Positions 24,649-33,071 of a stretch of 64,000 nucleotides of DNA are shown in pieces. The position numbers were made by a program, and so were the translations under genes. This DNA comes from Streptomyces sp. Alt3 (lineage in GTDB: Bacteria > Actinomycetota > Actinomycetes > Streptomycetales > Streptomycetaceae): contig NZ_CP120983.1 of NCBI RefSeq assembly GCF_030719215.1, positions 5,146,001-5,210,000 on the forward strand. The letters are read 5' to 3'. Under the pieces are notes generated by a model. The model worked only from the letters and a program-made list of their open reading frames with translations. It made no database searches and had not been told where the DNA came from. The first letter of the stretch is position 1, and each line of letters opens with the position of its first letter.

Positions 24649-25443
24649 ATGGCAGAGCGCAAGCCGATCGAATCCTGGCTGACCGACATGGACGGCGTCC
24701 TCATCCACGAGGGCACGCCGATCCCCGGGGCCGACGCCTTCATCAAGCGGCTGCGGGATTCCGGACTGCCCTTCCTGGTCCTCACCAACAACTCCATCTA
24801 CACCGCCCGCGACCTGCACGCGCGCCTCAAGCGCATGGGTCTGGACGTGCCCGTGGAGAACATCTGGACCTCCGCCCTGGCCACCGCCCAGTTCCTGGAC
24901 GACCAGCGGCCGCGCGGCACGGCGTACGTCATCGGCGAGGCGGGCCTCACCACGGCGCTGCACGACATCGGCTACGTCCTCACCGACCACGAGCCGGACT
25001 ACGTCGTCCTCGGAGAGACCCGCACCTACAGCTTCGAGGCGCTCACCAAGGCGATCCGCCTGATCAACGGCGGTGCCCGCTTCATCTGCACCAACCCCGA
25101 CGAGACCGGCCCGTCCGCCGAGGGCCCGCTGCCCGCGACCGGCTCGGTCGCCGCGCTGATCACGAAGGCCACCGGCAAGGCCCCGTACTTCGCGGGCAAG
25201 CCCAACCCGCTGATGATGCGGACCGGGCTCAACGCGATCGGCGCGCACTCCGAGACCTCCGCCATGATCGGCGACCGGATGGACACCGACGTGCTGGCCG
25301 GGCTGGAGGCGGGGATGCAGACCTTCCTGGTCCTCACCGGTCTGACCACGGAGGCCGACATGGACCGCTACCCCTTCCGGCCCTCCACGGTGGTCGAATC
25401 GATCGCGGACCTCGTCGACCTGGTCGACCTGCCGATGCCGTGA
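24649..25443 (+). CDS. HAD-superfamily hydrolase, NagD-like (HAD-IIA)
   Basis: A 264-residue phosphatase of the IIA cap type. Motif I is WLTDMDGVLIHEG (nucleophile Asp17 region), motif II is VLTNNS, the conserved Lys lies in GKPNPLMM, and motif IV is MIGDRMDTDVLAG. Such enzymes dephosphorylate small metabolites such as sugar phosphates or nucleotides. GGAG lies before the ATG at 24649. It sits between two surface-protein genes without obvious pathway partners. Confidence 0.87.
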   Translation: MAERKPIESWLTDMDGVLIHEGTPIPGADAFIKRLRDSGLPFLVLTNNSIYTARDLHARLKRMGLDVPVENIWTSALATAQFLDDQRPRGTAYVIGEAGLTTALHDIGYVLTDHEPDYVVLGETRTYSFEALTKAIRLINGGARFICTNPDETGPSAEGPLPATGSVAALITKATGKAPYFAGKPNPLMMRTGLNAIGAHSETSAMIGDRMDTDVLAGLEAGMQTFLVLTGLTTEADMDRYPFRPSTVVESIADLVDLVDLPMP

Positions 25444-25509
25444 CCCGAGCGGGCTACAGCGGATGCGGGGCGGCCCCGCAGGCGTGAACCTTCCCTCAGG
25501 AGGTTTACG

Positions 25510-26073
25510 ATGCGTTCACTGCCCCTCACGTTCTGTGCCGCGATCGTGGCCGGGACGATAGCCCTTCCCGCGTCCGCCGCACTGGCCGAGTCCAAGGCCG
25601 AGGACCCCGCGAACGAGAAGCGTTCCGGAACGGTCTCGGTCAGCCCGTCGCGTGTCTCCCCCGGCGGGGAGGTGGAGCTCCGGGTCGACGTCTGCGGCAA
25701 GGACAGGTCGGCCCGTGGCAACTCCGAGGCGTTCGCTTCCGAAGCACGCTTCGAACCGGCCGACGGCAAGGGCCTCGTCGCCCACGCCCGGATCCGCTCC
25801 GACGCCGCCCCTGACGACTACGAGATCTGGGTGACCTGCAAGGACGGCCACGGCAAGGCCACCGGCACGGTCACCGTCGTCCATCACGGCCGTCCCTCGC
25901 CCGTCGCCCCCGTAAGGGCGGGCGGCGGAGGCGCCGCGGTGCTCGCCGAGGAAGCCGCGGCCGACGAGGGCCCCGGCACCCGGCACGCGATCATCGGACT
26001 CGGGCTGGGCGCCGTCGCGGCCGTCGCCGTCGCGTTCCGCAGCGCGCGCCGACGCCGCTCGGCGCTCCACTGA
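25510..26073 (+). CDS. Secreted membrane-anchored protein of the sortase locus
   Basis: A 187-residue protein with AGGAGG upstream of ATG 25510. It has a signal peptide ending around ASAALA (22-27), an Ig-like or beta-rich body (VSVSPSRVSPGGEVELRVDVC, with a second Cys in WVTCKDG), a flexible Gly/Ala linker, a C-terminal TM (IIGLGLGAVAAVAVAF) and a basic tail. No clear LPxTG or LAxTG motif is present. The sortase gene follows after one base, so this is a likely partner or substrate of that sortase. Confidence 0.75.
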   Translation: MRSLPLTFCAAIVAGTIALPASAALAESKAEDPANEKRSGTVSVSPSRVSPGGEVELRVDVCGKDRSARGNSEAFASEARFEPADGKGLVAHARIRSDAAPDDYEIWVTCKDGHGKATGTVTVVHHGRPSPVAPVRAGGGGAAVLAEEAAADEGPGTRHAIIGLGLGAVAAVAVAFRSARRRRSALH

Positions 26074-26074
26074 G

Positions 26075-26797
26075 ATGGCGGCCCCCGACCGCCCCGCCGG
26101 AACGGGCCGCCTGCTGACGGGTGTCACCTGGGCCGTCCTCCTGCTGGGCCTGTGGCTGTGGGGCCGGGCCGCCACCGCCGGCAACTCGGCCCCGACGACC
26201 GGTGACGTCGCCGCGGTCGGCCGCCCCCTGGGCGTACCGCTGCCCCCGGCCCACGATCCGCTCGACGGTGCCGCGCCGCAGCGGGTCGAGATCCCCTCCG
26301 TCGGGATCGACGCGACCGTCGTGCGGCGCGGGCTCGACGACGAAGGGGCGATCGAGCCCCCGCCGTTCGAAACGCCGAAAGCCGTCGGCTGGTACGCGGA
26401 CGGCACCGAACCGGGGACGGAGGGCGCCGCTCTCTTCGTCGGCCACGTCGACACCGAGACGAAGCCCGCCGTGTTCTACGGCCTGAGTGCCGCGAAGCCC
26501 GGCGAGAAGGTCCGGGTGAGCCGGTCCGACGGAAAGATCGCCGAGTTCACCATCGACGACGTGCAGGTCTTCACCCGGGAACGGTTCGACGCGCAGAAGG
26601 CGTACGGACCGCGTGAGGACGGGCGGGCGGAGCTCCGGCTGATCACCTGCGGCGGTACGTACGACCACGCGTCCCATGCGTACACGGCCAATGTCGTCGT
26701 CTCCGCGTACCTGACGGCGGAGAAGTCCGCCGGGAGGAGCACGGAGGCGGGGGGCCCGGTGAACGCGGCGAAGGGAGCGGCGGGGAGCCGCACCTGA
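26075..26797 (+). CDS. Class F sortase
   Basis: A 240-residue membrane-anchored transpeptidase with an N-terminal TM (TWAVLLLGLWLWG) and a sortase beta-barrel beginning RVEIPSVGIDATV. The catalytic His lies in LFVGHVDT and the Cys in RLITCGG. The usual catalytic Arg near the last strand is not obvious (region YTANVVVSAY). Class F enzymes are typical of actinobacteria and are often paired with a secreted TM protein, as here one base upstream. It is cotranscribed with the 25510 gene. Confidence 0.84.
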   Translation: MAAPDRPAGTGRLLTGVTWAVLLLGLWLWGRAATAGNSAPTTGDVAAVGRPLGVPLPPAHDPLDGAAPQRVEIPSVGIDATVVRRGLDDEGAIEPPPFETPKAVGWYADGTEPGTEGAALFVGHVDTETKPAVFYGLSAAKPGEKVRVSRSDGKIAEFTIDDVQVFTRERFDAQKAYGPREDGRAELRLITCGGTYDHASHAYTANVVVSAYLTAEKSAGRSTEAGGPVNAAKGAAGSRT

Positions 26798-26832
26798 CGT
26801 GCCGCATGTGACCCGTCGCGACGGGATGACCT

Positions 26833-26876
26833 GGCCCGGCCGGCGTCCGCTCCCCCTCGGAGTCGCCGGCCGGGCC
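26833..26876 (+). terminator. Terminator hairpin after sortase gene
   Basis: GGCCCGGCCGGC (26833-26844) and GCCGGCCGGGCC (26865-26876) form a perfect 12-bp stem. The 20-base loop can itself form a short TCCG/CGGA stem. Confidence 0.75.
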
Positions 26877-27294
26877 GGTCCTCTACCGCGGCGTCCGGGT
26901 CGCGGGAGTGGCCCGGACACGACGCGGGAGGTCGGGTCGTTCACTGACACGACACTGTAGAGCGACTATGCCCGGGGCCCCGAGTGGTTCCGGCAGGATG
27001 TCCGGATCCGGGCGGGAGCGTCCGGGGCCCGGTCCGCTGTGCCGCGACGGGATGCGGTCGTCGGCCGGCCGGTACGGGCGCGCGGATGTGGAGGCCCTTG
27101 CGTCCGGACCGCCCGGGGAAAGCCGTGGTCGCGACGGGGTTCGGCCGGATCGGCGGCTGTGCGGCATGAACACAAGGGCGAAACCTGCGGGTTCGACCGA
27201 CATGCGTGCGGTTTGGGTGGAGACCGTGAAGAGGGCGCACAGGGGTGGCGAAAGGCGCCCCCCGGGGCGTGCCGTACGCCGTCGCGCACAGCAG
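26877..27294. other. Intergenic region without recognisable gene
   Basis: About 420 bp lie between the sortase terminator and the tRNA-Lys terminator. Open frames exist on both strands, but they lack a convincing ribosome binding site, hydrophobic pattern or known motif and have shadow-like Arg/Pro-rich composition. I see no gene here. Confidence 0.5.
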
Positions 27295-27327
27295 CGAGGC
27301 CCCCTCACACTCGGTGAGGGGGCCTCG
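27295..27327 (-). terminator. Terminator of tRNA-Lys copy 1
   Basis: A perfect 14-bp stem (27295-27308 with 27314-27327; arm CGAGGCCCCCTCAC) around a 5-base loop starts nine bases past the 3' end of the leftward tRNA gene. Confidence 0.8.
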
Positions 27328-27335
27328 ATGTTGCG

Positions 27336-27409
27336 TGCGCCGTCAGGGACTCGAACCCCGGACCCGCTGATTAAGAGTCAGCTGCTCTAACCAACTGAGC
27401 TAACGGCGC
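27336..27409 (-). tRNA. tRNA-Lys (CTT), copy 1
   Basis: A 74-nt cloverleaf on the minus strand: acceptor GCGCCGT/ACGGCGC with discriminator A, D arm GCTCAGTTGGTTAGAGC, anticodon loop with CTT in ACTCTTAAT, and T arm with GGTTCGAGTCC. CCA is not encoded. It is identical in sequence to the copies at 31641 and 51606. Confidence 0.96.
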
Positions 27410-27578
27410 CTGCTGACCTGGAGAACTTTACCCGATCTGCGGGAGTGCTCCTGACCAATTCCTTTCCGGTACGGCCTGTCGGATGGTCGTTTTGTCCCTT
27501 TAATCAGTCACCATGGCATACGCCGGGAATGTTGATCTATGGAAGATCTGGACGACTGCCGAAGGGAAGAGGAGTCGC

Positions 27579-28865
27579 ATGACTGTGCCGGTCTTCGAGG
27601 AGTACGAACCCCCCGCCGACTGCGGCTGTCCGGGCTGTGCACGGCGCCGTCGTACGGCTGCGGCGCTGCCCGTGCGCCACGGCGGCCACCCCGCCGCGCA
27701 CGGCGCGCGACGGGCGCTGGTCATGGTCACCGCGGCCGGGGTGGTCCTGTCCTGCGGGGCGGGCCAGGCCGCCGCGACCGCCGCCGCACGGGGCGCGCGC
27801 GCCGATACGGCGGTGGACCCCCAGCCGGGCAGCCCGCAGGGCACGGTGGGCCCCTTGAGCGGCAGCGGAGCCTCGGGGCCGCCCTCCACCCCGGACACCA
27901 CGCAGCGCACGACGACACGTACCGACATCATCAGCCGCGCCCAGAAATGGGTGACGGCGAAGGTCCCGTACAACATGGCGGCTTACTGGTCGGACGGCTA
28001 CCGCCAGGACTGCTCGGGCTTCGTGTCGATGGCGTGGAACCTCGGTACGAACGAGTGGACCGGCAGCCTCGCCGCCTTCGGCACGAAGATCGCCCGGGCC
28101 GATCTGGAGCCCGGCGACATCCTCCTCTTCCACAACCTCGCGGACCCCTCGGTGGGGTCGCACGTCACGGTCTTCGGCGGCTGGACCGACCACACGCACA
28201 CCCACTACCTCGCGTACGAGCAGACCAGTCCGCACGCGAGGAAGGCGACGACGCCGATGGCGTACTGGAGCAACTCCTCCAAGTACGTCGCCTACCGCTA
28301 CAAGGGGATCGTCAGCGGCACGAGCGGCAGCGGTTCGGTCACCGCGTTCCCCGGGGCCGCGAAGTTCGGCCCCGGGAAGAACAACGCGCACGTGACCCGG
28401 CTCGGGCAGCTGCTCATCGCCCAGGGCGGCAAGCGCTTCTACACGGCGGGCGCCGGGCCGCGCTGGAGCGACGCGGACAAGCGGGCGACGCAGGCGTTCC
28501 AGCTGGCACAGGGGTGGAAGGGCAAGGAGGCGGACGGCCTCCCGGGCCCCGGCACCTGGAGCCTGCTGATCAAGGGCACCGGCCACCGGATCCCCGCCGC
28601 CGGGACCGGCAGCACCCAGGGCGGGACCGCGGCGTACCCGGGGAAGAGCTTCTTCGCCTCCGGGCAGTCCAACGACCACGTCCGGAAGCTCGGCGCCCAG
28701 CTCGTGAAGAAGGGGTACGGCGCGCACTACCTGACGGGCCCCGGCCCGCGCTGGACGGAGGCCGACCGCCGCAACGTCGAGGCGTTCCAGCGCGCCCAGG
28801 GCTGGAGCGGGAGTGCGGCCGACGGCTATCCGGGGCCGGAGACATGGCGGCGGCTCTTCGCGTGA
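27579..28865 (+). CDS. Secreted NlpC/P60 peptidoglycan hydrolase with two C-terminal binding repeats
   Basis: About 428 residues from ATG 27579, which has GAGGAG upstream; the frame opens earlier at 27513. After a Cys-rich N-terminus (CGCPGCARRR) and a hydrophobic secretion segment (ALVMVTAAGVVLSCG) comes an NlpC/P60-type catalytic domain with DCSGFVSMAW (Cys) and GSHVTVF (His). Two tandem repeats of about 75 residues follow (FGPGKNNAHV... and FASGQSNDHV..., each ending PGPxTW), like the cell-wall-binding repeats of actinobacterial peptidoglycan-binding proteins. It likely cleaves cell-wall peptides outside the cell. The CxCxxC segment before the TM is unusual. Confidence 0.83.
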   Translation: MTVPVFEEYEPPADCGCPGCARRRRTAAALPVRHGGHPAAHGARRALVMVTAAGVVLSCGAGQAAATAAARGARADTAVDPQPGSPQGTVGPLSGSGASGPPSTPDTTQRTTTRTDIISRAQKWVTAKVPYNMAAYWSDGYRQDCSGFVSMAWNLGTNEWTGSLAAFGTKIARADLEPGDILLFHNLADPSVGSHVTVFGGWTDHTHTHYLAYEQTSPHARKATTPMAYWSNSSKYVAYRYKGIVSGTSGSGSVTAFPGAAKFGPGKNNAHVTRLGQLLIAQGGKRFYTAGAGPRWSDADKRATQAFQLAQGWKGKEADGLPGPGTWSLLIKGTGHRIPAAGTGSTQGGTAAYPGKSFFASGQSNDHVRKLGAQLVKKGYGAHYLTGPGPRWTEADRRNVEAFQRAQGWSGSAADGYPGPETWRRLFA

Positions 28866-28902
28866 CGGCTGAAGTGACGGAACGGACATGACGGAGGCGG
28901 GA

Positions 28903-30815
28903 ATGCGATCCACGGAGAACGTGCGGGGCGAGTGGGACGAGCTGGGCGAGCGGGACACGCGGGTGATCGTGCCGGGGCCCGGCACCGGGCCCGGCACGGG
29001 GGACGCGTCGGGGCAGGCGGTGACGCAGAACCGTGGGGCCCGGCTCCCGGAGCCGGGCGCGGTGGCGGACTCCGCGGTCGATGCGGTGCCCGTGGTGGGG
29101 GTGTCCGATGTGGTGCCGGTGGGGGTGCCGGGCGTGCTGCCCGTGGTGGGCGATCCCCCCGGCCCGGAGGACGAGTACATCCCGGCCGACCTGGGCCGGC
29201 CCTGGACGCGGTGGCCGTGGTCGGCCCCGCCGCCCCGGTGGAACTCGACCTGGACCTGGGCGCGGCGCCGGAAACCGGCCCGCATGCGCCGGCCCCGGAC
29301 CCGGATCCCGAACCGGCCCCGCTGTCGGCGGAGCCGGTGCTGTGGGGGGCGGTGCGTGGTCCGGAGCCGTTGCCGGCGGAACCCGGGCGGGCCGCGGTGA
29401 CCGACGTGGTGAACGACGTGGTGAACGACGCGCTGCCGGGGGCGGTGCGTGACGCGGAACCTCCGGCTGCGGAGCCCGTGGGGCCCGCAGAGCCCATGGA
29501 GTCGGTGGAGCCCGCGGAGCCCGTGGATTCCGCGGAGCTTGCAGAGTCCGTGAAGTTCGTGGAGCCTGCGGCCCCGGGTCCCCGGAGGACCGCGCCCGGC
29601 GCGCCCCGCGTGTCGGTCGACGAGGAGCGCGCCCCGGTGGCGCTCGCCGTCGGTGCCGCGGACCCGGTCGCCTGGTGGGGTGCCGGGCGGCGGCAGCCCG
29701 TCATCGCCACCGAGACCACCGCGACCATCCCCGTGCACCTGCTCTTCCGTGACGACCCCGGCATCACGGCCGCAGGTCCGGGCGGCGCCTCCGCGGGGAC
29801 CTCCGCCGGTGCCTCCGCCGGGACCGGCCCGGCCCGGCGCTCCGGTGACCGCCGCCCGCCGATGCCGCGGTCGCCCCAGGTGCAGGCTCCCACCCGGCCC
29901 TCGCCCCTCGCCGACCCCCGGATCGCCGAGCGGCCCGGCCCCGTGCTGCCCGGCTGGGCGGCACTGTTCACGGCGGCAACCGGAGTGGCCGCAGGGCTGG
30001 CCCTGCTCTGGTGGCAGGGCGCGCTGCCCGCCGCGGTGACCGGCCGGATCGGACTCGGGGCGCGCCCCGACAACGGCATCGGGTCCTTGGCCTGGGCGCT
30101 GCTCGGTCTCCTGGTGGCCGTGGTGCTGTTCACCTGCTGCGGTCTGGGGCGGGGCCGGGCCGGTCACGCCTCGGTGCTGACGCTCTTCGGTGACTACCGG
30201 GGGAGCGTCCGGCGCACCGGCCTCCTCTGGATCTCCCCGCTGCTGAGGCGCCGCCGTGTCGACGTACGCCTGCGGCACTGGCGCAGCGAGCCGCTGCCCG
30301 CCGTGGACGCCAGTGGCACCGCGCTGCGCGTCCAGGTCCTCGTCGTCTGGCGGGTGAGGGACACCGCCCGCGCCACGCTCGGCGTCGCGGACCACGAGCG
30401 CTATCTGCGCGACCAGGTGGAGGCGGCCCTGGCCCGGGTCCTCTCGCAACTGCCCGCCGACGCCTTCCACGAGGACACCCACACCCTGCGCGACGCGGAG
30501 GCGGTGGGCGACGCGCTGACCCGGGTGCTGAAGGCGGACTGCGTGCCCGTGGGCGTCGAGGTGTACTCGGCGCAGCCGACCGGTATCGAGTACGCCCCCG
30601 AGATCGCCGCGGCGATGCAGCGGTGCCGGGTCGCGGCCATCGACGCGAAGCACCGGGACGGGGTGCTGACCTCCGTGGTCGATGCCGTGGACGACACGGT
30701 CGGCAGGCTGACGGCACGCGGCATCGTCGAGCTCGACGCCTACGAACACAAGGCCCTGGTCAGGGATCTGACGGTGGCTTTCTACACCGGACGCGGCAGC
30801 GGAGAAGGGGTCTGA
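28903..30815 (+). pseudogene. SPFH/band-7 membrane protein, apparent frameshift near 29198
   Basis: The N-terminal part is read from ATG 28903 (GGAGG five bases before; ATG 28888 is possible) to about 29195 as an acidic Pro/Gly-rich sequence. The remainder continues in another frame, one base out: DAVAVVGPAAP onward, two TM helices (LFTAATGVAAGLALLWW; LAWALLGLLVAVVLFTCC) and an SPFH domain (VDVRLRHWRSEPLPAVD, VLVVWRVRDTA, LSQLPADAFHEDTHTLRDAEAVG). Beyond the junction each original frame turns Arg-rich, as shadow frames do. A missing C in CTGGGCCGGCC (29191-29201) would restore one reading frame of about 637 codons. It could be a sequencing indel or a real mutation. SPFH proteins organise membrane complexes. 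Confidence 0.78.
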
Positions 30816-30856
30816 ACGCCTCCGGTCGCAGGGGAACGGGCGCCGAAACCCGATCC

Positions 30857-30914
30857 ACATTGGTCTGGACATGTTCATGCCGTGTCAATAATCTGGACTT
30901 GGTCTAGACCGCAC
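30857..30914 (+). promoter_or_regulatory. DasR-type (dre) boxes upstream of the LPMO gene
   Basis: ACTTGGTCTAGACCGCAC (30897-30914), with the perfect palindrome GGTCTAGACC at 30901-30910, closely fits the DasR consensus TGGTCTAGACCA. A weaker copy, ATTGGTCTGGACATG, starts at 30859. DasR is the GlcNAc-responsive GntR repressor of chitin metabolism in streptomycetes, and a chitin-active LPMO is an expected target. The site is about 70 bp before the start codon. Confidence 0.75.
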
Positions 30915-30983
30915 GAACGATGCGCGCAGCACGGCTCGGATCATCCCCAGAACATCCCCCACGTTCTCGAGGAGCGACACAGC

Positions 30984-31574
30984 ATGCGGAAAAGGGCAAG
31001 CGCGGCCGTCATCGGCCTGGCGATAGCGGGCGTCTCCATGTTCGCCACCGGCAGTGCCAGCAGTCACGGCTACACGGATTCCCCCATCAGCCGGCAGAAG
31101 CTCTGCGCCAACGGCACCGTCGCCAACTGCGGCAACATCCAGTGGGAGCCGCAGAGCGTCGAGGGCCCCAAGGGCTTCCCGGCGGCAGGACCGGCGGACG
31201 GCAAGATCTGCTCCGGCGGGAACAGTCAGTTCGCCCAGCTCGACGACCCGCGCGGTGGCGCCTGGCCCGCCACCAAGGTCACCGCCGGGCAGGGCTACAG
31301 CTTCCGCTGGCAGTTCACCGCCCGGCACTCCACGAGCGACTTCCGCTACTACATCACCAAGAACGGCTGGGACTCCAGCAAGCCGCTCACCAGGGCCGCC
31401 CTGGAATCGCAGCCCTTCATGACGGTGCCGTACGGCAACCAGCAGCCCCCGGCGACGCTGACGCACCAGGGCTCGATGCCCACCCAGAAGACCGGTAAGC
31501 ACATCGTCCTGGCCGTCTGGAACGTCGCGGACACCACCAACGCGTTCTACGCGTGCTCCGACGTGCAGTTCTGA
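30984..31574 (+). CDS. AA10 lytic polysaccharide monooxygenase (chitin-binding)
   Basis: A 196-residue secreted enzyme. GAGGAG precedes ATG 30984. The signal peptide ends in ATGSASS so that the mature protein begins at His28 (HGYTDSP). This His and His115 (FTARHSTSDF) make the copper histidine brace. The rest follows the short single-domain AA10 pattern (SRQKLCANG, IQWEPQSVEGPKGFP, YYITKNGWD, HIVLAVWNVADT, FYACSDVQF). It oxidatively cleaves crystalline chitin (or cellulose) outside the cell. Two DasR-like boxes upstream suggest induction by amino sugars, and a strong hairpin ends the transcript. Confidence 0.93.
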   Translation: MRKRASAAVIGLAIAGVSMFATGSASSHGYTDSPISRQKLCANGTVANCGNIQWEPQSVEGPKGFPAAGPADGKICSGGNSQFAQLDDPRGGAWPATKVTAGQGYSFRWQFTARHSTSDFRYYITKNGWDSSKPLTRAALESQPFMTVPYGNQQPPATLTHQGSMPTQKTGKHIVLAVWNVADTTNAFYACSDVQF

Positions 31575-31595
31575 CAGTACCGGCACGGCACAACG

Positions 31596-31633
31596 CACAG
31601 TGGGCGGTCTCCCGAAGGAGACCGCCCACTGTG
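31596..31633. terminator. Bidirectional terminator, LPMO gene and tRNA-Lys copy 2
   Basis: A perfect 17-bp stem (31596-31612 with 31617-31633; arm CACAGTGGGCGGTCTCC) around a CGAA loop sits between the convergent LPMO gene and the tRNA gene. Confidence 0.88.
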
Positions 31634-31640
31634 GTGTCTG

Positions 31641-31714
31641 TGCGCCGTCAGGGACTCGAACCCCGGACCCGCTGATTAAGAGTCAGCTGCTCTAACCAAC
31701 TGAGCTAACGGCGC
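31641..31714 (-). tRNA. tRNA-Lys (CTT), copy 2
   Basis: A 74-nt gene identical to the copy at 27336 (anticodon CTT, discriminator A, no encoded CCA). The first bases of the 5' flank (CAGCAGGC before the acceptor) are also shared with copy 1. Confidence 0.96.
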
Positions 31715-31850
31715 CTGCTGACTCGAAAATAATACCTGGTCCTCGGGGGTGGTGATGACACGCGCCCGCTCCCTGCCGTGTGGCCCCGGCCACTGCCTTC
31801 CGTTCGGCCCTCCACGTGGCTCGCGGGCCCCTCGCGCAGCAAAAGTCACT

Positions 31851-31881
31851 TTCTTTCGTAAGTGATCTTCATTTTTGCGTA
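31851..31881 (+). promoter_or_regulatory. Direct-repeat pair upstream of lacI-type gene
   Basis: TTCTTTCGTA (31851) and TTTTTGCGTA (31872) are variants of a 10-bp element, 21 bp apart. The same element with the same spacing precedes the ABC binding-protein gene (32962, 32983), so this is probably the autoregulatory site of the LacI-type protein. Confidence 0.55.
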
Positions 31882-31902
31882 GCTCTTTGTAGGGTGAGCT
31901 CC

Positions 31903-32913
31903 GTGACGAAACGACGACTTTCTCAGGTGGCCGAGTACGCGGGTGTCAGCGTGGCGACGGTCGGCCGCGTCCTCAACGGCAGCCCCGATGTGGCGAGCAC
32001 GACCCGCGAAGCGGTGCTGAGCGCACTGGACGTCTGCGGGATCGAACGGCCGAGCCGCTACCGGGCCGAGCGCGCCGCGCTGATCGGCCTGGTCGTGCCC
32101 GACCTGCAGAACCCGATCTTCTCCGCGTTCGCCGAGGCTCTGTGCGGGCTGCTGAACAAGCGCGGCCTCATACCCGTGCTCTGCACCAGGACCGCCGACG
32201 GCGTCTCCGAGGCGCACTACATCGAGATGCTGCTGAAGCAGAACATCGGCGGCATCGTCTTCATCGGGGCGAGCTACGCCGACGCCGGCCCCGAACACGG
32301 CCGTGCCCTGCGTGAACGCAAGGTCCCGATGGTGCTGCTCAACGCCGCCGACGAGAACGCGGGTGTCGCTCAGGTCAGGGTTGACGACACGCTGGCCGCC
32401 GACCAGGCGCTGACCCACCTCGCGGCGCTGGGGCACGAACGGATCGGCATGGTCCTCGGTCCGGTGGGGCACGTCCCCTCGGCCCGGAAGCTCGCCGGCT
32501 TCGCCGCCTTCTGCGCGCGCCGCGGTATCGCCGCGGACGAGTGGCGGCGGCTGGTGGCGCACGCGCTCTTCACGATGGAGGGCGGTGCCACCGCGCTGCC
32601 GCGCCTCCTGGCGGAGGGGGTCACCGGAATCGTTTGCGCCAGCGACGCCCTCGCGCTCGGGGTGATCCGGGGCGCCCGCAGGCAGGGGGTGTCCGTGCCC
32701 CAGGACCTCTCGGTGGTCGGGTTCGACGATTCGCCGTTCATGGTGGCCACGGACCCGCCGCTGACCACCGCCCGGCAGCCGATCCAGGCGATGGCCTCGG
32801 CGGTCGTGTCCTCGCTGGTGGCACAGATCGACGGCCACGCGGGTGCGAACGAGCTTCTGATGTTCGACACCGAACTGATCGTCCGGAGGTCCACCGCCGC
32901 CCGGCCGCACTGA
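31903..32913 (+). CDS. LacI-family regulator of the alpha-glucan locus
   Basis: A 336-residue regulator starting at GTG 31903 behind AGGGTGAG. The N-terminal HTH and hinge are classic (LSQVAEYAGVSVATVGRVLNG, then RAALIGLVVPDLQNPIFS). The effector domain has the periplasmic-binding fold (GIVCASDALALGVIRG, VVGFDDSPFM). It is directly upstream of the binding protein, permeases and two glycoside hydrolases on the same strand. Shared direct repeats in both promoters suggest that it represses itself and the operon until an alpha-gluco-oligosaccharide binds. Confidence 0.9.
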   Translation: MTKRRLSQVAEYAGVSVATVGRVLNGSPDVASTTREAVLSALDVCGIERPSRYRAERAALIGLVVPDLQNPIFSAFAEALCGLLNKRGLIPVLCTRTADGVSEAHYIEMLLKQNIGGIVFIGASYADAGPEHGRALRERKVPMVLLNAADENAGVAQVRVDDTLAADQALTHLAALGHERIGMVLGPVGHVPSARKLAGFAAFCARRGIAADEWRRLVAHALFTMEGGATALPRLLAEGVTGIVCASDALALGVIRGARRQGVSVPQDLSVVGFDDSPFMVATDPPLTTARQPIQAMASAVVSSLVAQIDGHAGANELLMFDTELIVRRSTAARPH

Positions 32914-32961
32914 GTGACCCGGGCGGGTGCCGTGTTTCTTGCACAAGCCGCTGAGATTACT

Positions 32962-33007
32962 TTCTTGCGTAGATGCATTGACTTCTTGCGTAACGGGCTT
33001 CTACCTT
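32962..33007 (+). promoter_or_regulatory. Operator repeats and promoter of the sugar ABC operon
   Basis: TTCTTGCGTA occurs twice, exactly 21 bp apart (32962-32971 and 32983-32992). A possible promoter overlaps the second copy: TTGACT at 32978-32983 and TACCTT at 33002-33007 with 18-bp spacing. Binding of the LacI-type protein here would block polymerase. Confidence 0.6.
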
Positions 33008-33071
33008 CGGCGCAGCTCAGTGCGCGGGGTCCGACAACCCCGTGGCGGACCTCCAGGAAGGCACGATCCCC

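Noticed and set aside
26877..27294. Small genes between sortase and tRNA-Lys
   Set aside because: Frames lack ribosome binding sites and recognisable features and look like high-GC shadows on both strands.
27537..30878. 1113-codon minus-strand frame
   Set aside because: Antisense to the NlpC/P60 and SPFH genes; His/Arg/Gly-rich composition and no domain.
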